DNA of 64,000 nt from Streptomyces noursei ATCC 11455. Lineage in GTDB: Bacteria; Actinomycetota; Actinomycetes; Streptomycetales; Streptomycetaceae. The translations under genes were made by a program, and so were the position numbers. A model generated the notes under the pieces. It was given only the letters and a program-made list of their open reading frames with translations. It was not told the DNA's origin and did no database searches. The DNA lies in NCBI RefSeq assembly GCF_001704275.1, contig NZ_CP011533.1:7502001-7566000 (forward strand), written 5' to 3'. Within the stretch, counting starts at the first letter, position 1. The number at the start of each line of letters is the position of its first letter. Positions 59,981 to 64,000 of the stretch are shown here, in pieces.

Positions 59981-60976
59981 TCACGGCCACGCGGCCGCAA
60001 ACGCACGGGCCGGATTGGTGGTGAGCATCCGGGTCACCGCCGCCGTCCCCACGGCGAGTTCGAGCCGTGGTCGGAGTCTGCGCAGCAGATACCGCATGCC
60101 GGGGCCGCCGTTCACCGAGCGGGCGGCGGCCGTCGTGGTGTCGCCGCCGAGCAGGATGCGGTCGGCGAATCCGGCGTCGCAGAGTGCCGCCACCGCGTCC
60201 GGCATCCGCCAGTCCGTGCCGTGGTTGGCGCGCGACGGTCCGTCGAAGGCGAGGTACGCGCCGGCCTCGGCGGCCATCCGGTGCACGGCGGGGTCGGGCG
60301 AGCGGTTGAGGTGGCCGAGGATCACCCGATCCGGCGGGACCGCCAGTTCGCCGCAGAGCAGGTCGAGGACGTCCAGCGCCCCGGTGCCCAGCTCCAGGTG
60401 GACGCCGATGGCCGCGCCGGTCGCCCGGTGGGCCTCGGCGGCGGCCGTCATGGTGCGCCGGGCGTGGTGGTCCAGTCCGTGGAAGCCGCCGGCCACCTTG
60501 ATCATGCCGGCCCGCGGCCGGGGCTCCGCATCGTCGCCGGTGGTGGTGCCGGTGGCGCCTGTGGCGCCGATGCCCTCGGTCAGTTCGGTGACGAACAGCG
60601 CGGCCGGGTCCGCCGGGAGTCCTTCCAGGACGCCGGGGCCGTAGTGCGCCGCCTGATGCAGGCCGGTCGCGGCGACGATCGTCACTCCCGACTCCCGTGC
60701 CAGTCGCGGGAGTTCGGCGGCGCGCCGCCCCATGCCGTAGGGCGTCCACTGGATCACGGCCGTCCCGCCGGCCGCGCGGAAGGCGTGCAGTTCGGCGCCG
60801 GCCGCCGCGGCGTCGGCCAGCTCCTGGCCGGGCAGCTGGGGGCTGCTCAGGAAGAGGTGGTCGTGCGCGTCGCAGACGCCGAGCCGGTCGGGGGCGAGGT
60901 CGCCCAGGACGGTGCGGACGGTGGGGCCGGCGGGCGCGGTGCGGTGGCCGGGGGCGGATGCGGGGCGCGGGGTCAC
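59981..60976 (-). CDS. phosphotriesterase-family metal hydrolase
   Basis: A 331-residue amidohydrolase of the phosphotriesterase/lactonase group. All metal-site residues can be read: H38-x-H40 (VCDAHDHLFLSS), the carbamylated-Lys candidate in GMIKVAGGFH, His in AIGVHLELGT and ILGHLNRSPD, and Asp in LLGGDTTTA. It may hydrolyse lactones or phosphoesters. The GTG at 60976 overlaps the DUF4865 stop (GTGA); GTG 60979 is adjacent and also possible. It is the last gene of a TetR-DUF4865 operon. Confidence 0.89.
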   Translation of the reverse strand: MTPRPASAPGHRTAPAGPTVRTVLGDLAPDRLGVCDAHDHLFLSSPQLPGQELADAAAAGAELHAFRAAGGTAVIQWTPYGMGRRAAELPRLARESGVTIVAATGLHQAAHYGPGVLEGLPADPAALFVTELTEGIGATGATGTTTGDDAEPRPRAGMIKVAGGFHGLDHHARRTMTAAAEAHRATGAAIGVHLELGTGALDVLDLLCGELAVPPDRVILGHLNRSPDPAVHRMAAEAGAYLAFDGPSRANHGTDWRMPDAVAALCDAGFADRILLGGDTTTAAARSVNGGPGMRYLLRRLRPRLELAVGTAAVTRMLTTNPARAFAAAWP

Positions 60977-61560
60977 CACTGCCGCCCGCCGTCCAGCCGT
61001 GCGAGGTCCGGCGTGGACAGGTGCAGCACCTGGAAGCGCTCGCCGGCCGCGGACTCGGGGGCGGCGCCCGTCCAGAGGGTGAAGTGGACCAGTTCCCAGT
61101 GGTGGGGGTCGAGGCCCAGCGCAGTGGTGTGCACCGCCTCCGTGGCCGCCAGTTTCTCGTGGGTGGCGAGTGCGTCCTCGATGGCCGTCGCCACGTCGGC
61201 GCTCTCCGGGAGCGGTTCGGTCCGTCGGGTGAAGGTGGCGGGGGCGTGGCCGGCCGCGGGGCCCGGACGGTGGTACAGGCCCTGCCAGTTGTGGACCGCC
61301 GGCCGTCCGAAGTCCCGGATCACGCCGCGGAACCCGTCGCCCGTCAGGAAGCGGTTCATCGCCGCCTGGTCGGCCCAGAGGTAGAACGGCGCGTACTGGT
61401 TGACCGGCGAGCCGTCGGTGCCGCGCTCCCGGATGCCGTACGCCTTCAGGCCGAGGCCCTCGAAGGTGTCCAGCAGGTGGCCCCTGGTCCGCACCCGGTG
61501 CCGGATGATCTCCATGTCGTAGTCGGCGGGCAGGGTGACGCTGTACTGCATGGCGTGCAT
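60973..61560 (-). CDS. DUF4865-family protein
   Basis: A 195-residue protein of unknown function. The N-terminal MQYSVTLPADYDMEIIRHRV and YAPFYLWADQAAMNRFLTGD, FGRPAVHNWQGLYH are characteristic of DUF4865, which resembles a dimeric alpha-beta-barrel monooxygenase-like fold (inference). The ATG at 61560 has CCTCCTCGGAGCC upstream; a second ATG 9 nt later is possible. It sits between a TetR regulator and a phosphotriesterase, 26 bp after the former and overlapping the latter. Confidence 0.82.
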   Translation of the reverse strand: MHAMQYSVTLPADYDMEIIRHRVRTRGHLLDTFEGLGLKAYGIRERGTDGSPVNQYAPFYLWADQAAMNRFLTGDGFRGVIRDFGRPAVHNWQGLYHRPGPAAGHAPATFTRRTEPLPESADVATAIEDALATHEKLAATEAVHTTALGLDPHHWELVHFTLWTGAAPESAAGERFQVLHLSTPDLARLDGGRQW

Positions 61561-61586
61561 GGCGGCTCCGAGGAGGAAGGGGCAGG

Positions 61587-62207
61587 TCAGGGGGTGGGCG
61601 TGGTCTGCGCGGCGAGCAGCGCGAGCAGGCCGTGCACGGCCGCGTCGAAGGGTGCGGGGTCCTCGGCCGCCCGGGCCAGGACGTAGCCGCCCTGGACGAC
61701 CGCGGCGACGCTGGCCGCGACGGCCGCCGGATCGAGGGCGTCGGACAGTTCGCCGTGTCGCTGCCCCTCGGCGAGGACCTCGGCGATCCGGCGCCGGAGC
61801 CAGCCGAACATCTCGTCCAGCGGCGCCCGGAGTTCGGGGTCCTGCACCACGTCGCGGTCCTGCGTCATCCGCCCGATCGGGCAGCCGCGCAGCACCTGCC
61901 GCTCCCGCAGCAGATAGGCCGCGACGCGGTCGTACGCCGTGCCGGGAGCGGCGAAGATCTCCTCGGCCGTCGCCCGCATGTCGTCCGCGGTGCGTCGGAT
62001 CGCCGCCAACGCGAGGTCGGACTTGCCCGCGAAGTGGTGGTACATGCTCCCCTGTCCCACCCCCGCGTGCTGGAGGATCGCCTTGGGGCTGGTGCCGACG
62101 TAGCCGCGCTCCCACAGGAGTTCCTGGGTGCTGATGACGAGCCGTTCCTGAGTGCTGCCGGGCGGGGGCGTGCCGGCCGCCGCTGCGCTGTCCCGTGTGC
62201 TGCTCAT
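61587..62207 (-). CDS. TetR/AcrR-family regulator
   Basis: A 206-residue repressor. The HTH (about 20-65) is TQERLVISTQELLWERGYVG followed by TSPKAILQHAGVGQGSMYHH, FAGKSDLALAAI. The C-terminal domain has CPIGRMTQDRDVVQDPELR, the TetR_C form found with DUF4865 genes. The ATG at 62207 is preceded by ACTGGTATGTACAGT (about 62214-62228), a weak ACTG/CAGT inverted repeat that could be its own operator. It probably controls the two downstream genes. Confidence 0.9.
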   Translation of the reverse strand: MSSTRDSAAAAGTPPPGSTQERLVISTQELLWERGYVGTSPKAILQHAGVGQGSMYHHFAGKSDLALAAIRRTADDMRATAEEIFAAPGTAYDRVAAYLLRERQVLRGCPIGRMTQDRDVVQDPELRAPLDEMFGWLRRRIAEVLAEGQRHGELSDALDPAAVAASVAAVVQGGYVLARAAEDPAPFDAAVHGLLALLAAQTTPTP

Positions 62208-62444
62208 ACGGCGACTGTACATACCAGTAGTTACAAAGATCAAGAGCGAGGTGGGAGGGGCGCGGCTCCGGGGCGGGGTACTCCCGGGGGGAGGGGCGGT
62301 ACCCCGTGCGTCGTACGCGCACTGTCGCCGGGCGTACGACGACGCGCGGGGCCGGGGGAGCGAGTCTCGAAGGCGTAACCCGGCGACTCCGGCCGGCCCG
62401 TGGGTGGAGATCGTCCGGCGCGTCCCGTCAAGGAGCTGACTTCC

Positions 62445-62765
62445 ATGAACGCATTGGCAGAACACTGGTCCGGCGGCGGCCCGGGTCCCTGGATCCTGTT
62501 CGTCCCGCTCGTCTGGGCGGCCGTCGTCCTCGGTGCGGTGACCCTGCTGCGCCGCACCGTGTGGCGACACGGCGGCCCCGGCCGGGCCTTCCGCGGGCCG
62601 TGGCCCGGCCCCCGGCCCGCGGGCGGCGGTGACACCCCGACGCCGATCGCCGTCCTGGGGCGCCGGTTCGCCGCCGGCGAGATCGACGAGGAGGAGTACT
62701 GGCGGCGGCTGTCCGTACTGGAGGAGCACTTCGGCGCCGGCCGCAAGGGGGGCGCGGCGGCCTGA
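62445..62765 (+). CDS. small membrane protein with SHOCT domain
   Basis: A 106-residue protein. One membrane helix (about 16-36, WILFVPLVWAAVVLGAVTLL) is followed by a Gly/Pro/Arg linker and a C-terminal SHOCT domain (PIAVLGRRFAAGEIDEEEYW then RRLSVL). SHOCT domains act as short oligomerisation tails. The ATG at 62445 has AAGGAGCTGACTTCC upstream. It converges on the RsbW-like gene. Confidence 0.85.
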   Translation: MNALAEHWSGGGPGPWILFVPLVWAAVVLGAVTLLRRTVWRHGGPGRAFRGPWPGPRPAGGGDTPTPIAVLGRRFAAGEIDEEEYWRRLSVLEEHFGAGRKGGAAA

Positions 62766-62774
62766 ATCCCCGCG

Positions 62775-63275
62775 TCAGCCGACCCTCGCGCTCCGGTTCC
62801 GGGGGCGGGGGTCGGTGCCCGCTTCCTCCAGTGGCGCGGTGTCCCAGTGGGTGCGCAGCGCGCGGGCCCCTTCGGGGGCGGTGGTCAGGGCGGGGAGGGT
62901 GAACCAGACGACCTTGCCCGGGGTGTGCGGGCGTACCCCCCAGCTCTCGCTGAGCGCCGCGATCAGCGCCAGCCCGCGGCCGGAGGTCTCCCAGCTGTCG
63001 GCGGTCCGCAGGCGCGGCAGCCGGGGATCGAGATCGTGCACCGAGACCGTCAACTGGTCGAGCAGGACGCAGAGTTCGACGGTGCACTGCTTGCTGGGGC
63101 GGGCGTGCCGGTGGACGTTGGCCAGGAGCTCGGTCACCCCGAGCGAGGCCGGGTCGATCAAGGCGTCGAGATGCCAGTGCCGCAGCTGCGCGGAGACGAT
63201 CCCGCGCACATGGCCGATGCGGGCCGGGACGGCCTGGAGCTCCACCGTGCAGTGTCTGCTGGGCTGCCTGATCAC
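62775..63275 (-). CDS. RsbW/SpoIIAB-like ATP-binding protein
   Basis: A 166-residue HATPase_c protein of the anti-sigma-factor type. The N-box is GVTELLANVHRHA, G1 is VHDLDPRLPRLR and G2 is SGRGLALIAALSESWGVRP. The C-terminus ends Arg-rich. The GTG at 63275 (VIRQPSRHCTVELQAVPARI) has GGGAG 9 nt upstream and gives the normal start; the longer frame is rejected. Streptomyces has dozens of such proteins, and the partner sigma or anti-anti-sigma factor is not in the window. Confidence 0.86.
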   Translation of the reverse strand: MIRQPSRHCTVELQAVPARIGHVRGIVSAQLRHWHLDALIDPASLGVTELLANVHRHARPSKQCTVELCVLLDQLTVSVHDLDPRLPRLRTADSWETSGRGLALIAALSESWGVRPHTPGKVVWFTLPALTTAPEGARALRTHWDTAPLEEAGTDPRPRNRSARVG

Positions 63276-63486
63276 GACCGCGACTCCCTGATGAGGCCGG
63301 GCGCCCCTCGTACCGGGGAGGGGCGAAGATCGGAACCAGCGATACCGGCTGCGCCACAGCGTCATCGCTGGTGAACCCTCAGTGATACGTGTCCAGGGTC
63401 GGGCAGGCGGTGCACCGCCGCAACCGCACCGGCTCGGCCGTGGGGGCTGTCCGGTGTATCGGGGCGCACGGGGCCCCGGCCGGCGT

Positions 63487-63774
63487 TCACGCGCGTGGCC
63501 GACGGGCCGCCTGTACGGCGTTGAGGAAGCGGTCCCGGGCGCCCAGCGTGAGGGAGTAGCGGTTGCCGTTGAGGATGGCGAGCGCCCGGTCGCGGGCCGC
63601 GAACAGGGGCTTGTGGGCCTCCACCGCGCCGAGCGGGGCGCTGTCGATCTCCCTGCCGTAGCTGGTCAGCAGCGCCAGCCGGCCGCCGCTGATGCGGACC
63701 TGCCCCGCCCTGGTCAAGGACCGCAACGACCGCTCGATCCGTACGCCGGTCGCGTTGTATTCCGGCTCGGCCAT
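63487..63774 (-). CDS. small conserved hypothetical protein
   Basis: A 95-residue protein starting MAEPEYNATGVRIERSLRSL. Ribosome site GGAGTGGTGAGG lies directly upstream of the ATG at 63774. Basic and helical in appearance, with RISGGRLALLTSYGREIDS in the middle and a C-terminal DRFLNAVQAARRPRA. I do not recognise the family; small proteins like this are often seen near RsbW-like genes in Streptomyces. The gap 63276-63486 has no other gene. Confidence 0.6.
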   Translation of the reverse strand: MAEPEYNATGVRIERSLRSLTRAGQVRISGGRLALLTSYGREIDSAPLGAVEAHKPLFAARDRALAILNGNRYSLTLGARDRFLNAVQAARRPRA

Positions 63775-63959
63775 CCTCACCACTCCCCGGTGTCGCGGGC
63801 GGGTGTCGTCCACCGCCCCCCGTAGGGAAGTTTGCCGCCACCGCGCCCCGTACACCAGTGCCGCATGGGGCGCAAAGGCGCACAACACCCTTCCCCCAGG
63901 GCCTCCTTGGGGCCTCTCAAAGTGATGTTTATGCAGGTGAGAAGCGTGCGCCGGGTGGT

Positions 63960-63965
63960 TATAGT
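63960..63965 (+). promoter_or_regulatory. -10-like TATAGT near the window end
   Basis: TATAGT is an excellent -10 hexamer, but no good -35 is seen 16-18 nt upstream. It points out of the window towards a gene not visible here. The surrounding 63775-64000 sequence also contains CCCCCAGGGCCTCCTTGGGG, possibly the end of a structured leader. Confidence 0.35.
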
Positions 63966-64000
63966 CGAAACCGGCCCGACCTTCCAAGCGGGCCCGTAGA

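Overview
The window is chromosomal DNA of a high-GC actinomycete, almost certainly a Streptomyces. The evidence is GC-rich third codon positions, many GTG starts, 4-nt start/stop overlaps, and family content typical of the genus (DUF6421, DUF6986, DUF5134, DUF4865, SHOCT proteins, MFS/ROK pairs, an HVDL-type cysteine leader peptide, a riboflavin operon next to hisE-hisG). No tRNA, rRNA, CRISPR array or intact transposase was recognised.

Layout. 1-2.3 kb is an AT-richer accessory patch: a fragment resembling a phage structural protein, a small membrane protein, and an unusual helix-turn-helix protein preceded by three helically phased GGACTAC boxes. 2.5-6.5 kb holds an acyl-CoA thioesterase, a divergent MFS transporter/ROK regulator pair sharing a palindromic operator, and an NAD(P)-binding protein. 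6.7-13.2 kb is the riboflavin operon (FMN riboswitch, ribD, ribE, ribM, ribBA, ribH) followed by hisE, hisG and a PH-domain protein. 13.4-18 kb has two overlapping CNNM/CorC-like membrane proteins and an orphan EccA-like AAA ATPase. 18.4-26 kb is a degraded stretch: a P-loop kinase, secreted C39-like peptidase, lipoprotein lipase, Old Yellow Enzyme, broken Lrp/AsnC and NAD(P)H-oxidoreductase genes, a small secreted peptide and a SnoaL-like protein. 26.3-32.5 kb holds a HAD hydrolase, M56 metallopeptidase and Met/His-rich DUF5134 protein (probably one module), an FAD monooxygenase with a VOC protein, a GNAT enzyme and a glycerophosphodiesterase.

33.3-36.6 kb is a compact three-gene operon: DUF6421, SDR dehydrogenase and threonine-aldolase-like PLP enzyme. 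It looks like an undescribed metabolic pathway. 37-45 kb has a B3/B4-domain protein, a PlsC acyltransferase, a thioredoxin, a flavin reductase with a cysteine leader peptide, etfB-etfA, and a CitE-like DUF6986 protein with a readable promoter and operator. 44.8-47 kb is a divergent LacI regulator/ROK sugar kinase pair around a perfect palindrome. 47-56 kb has a membrane Ser/Thr kinase, a TmrB-like/NUDIX fusion, an M20 dipeptidase, a geranylgeranyl-reductase-family protein and a NarL-type two-component system. 56-63.8 kb has a maleylpyruvate-isomerase-like protein, a second MFS/ROK pair, a TetR/DUF4865/phosphotriesterase operon, a SHOCT protein, an RsbW-like ATPase and a small conserved protein.

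Two patterns stand out. First, a dispersed intergenic element occurs four times (36.7, 50.6, 50.9 and 59.7 kb). Each copy has a very long hairpin with an almost constant 13-14 nt loop (GTAAAGCGCAGCA), and in one copy the stem sequence has changed on both arms so that pairing is kept. All copies lie at gene 3' ends, two of them head to head. Second, there are two paralogous divergent MFS/ROK modules whose control regions both appear to embed -10 boxes facing outward, one of them with apparently leaderless starts on both sides.
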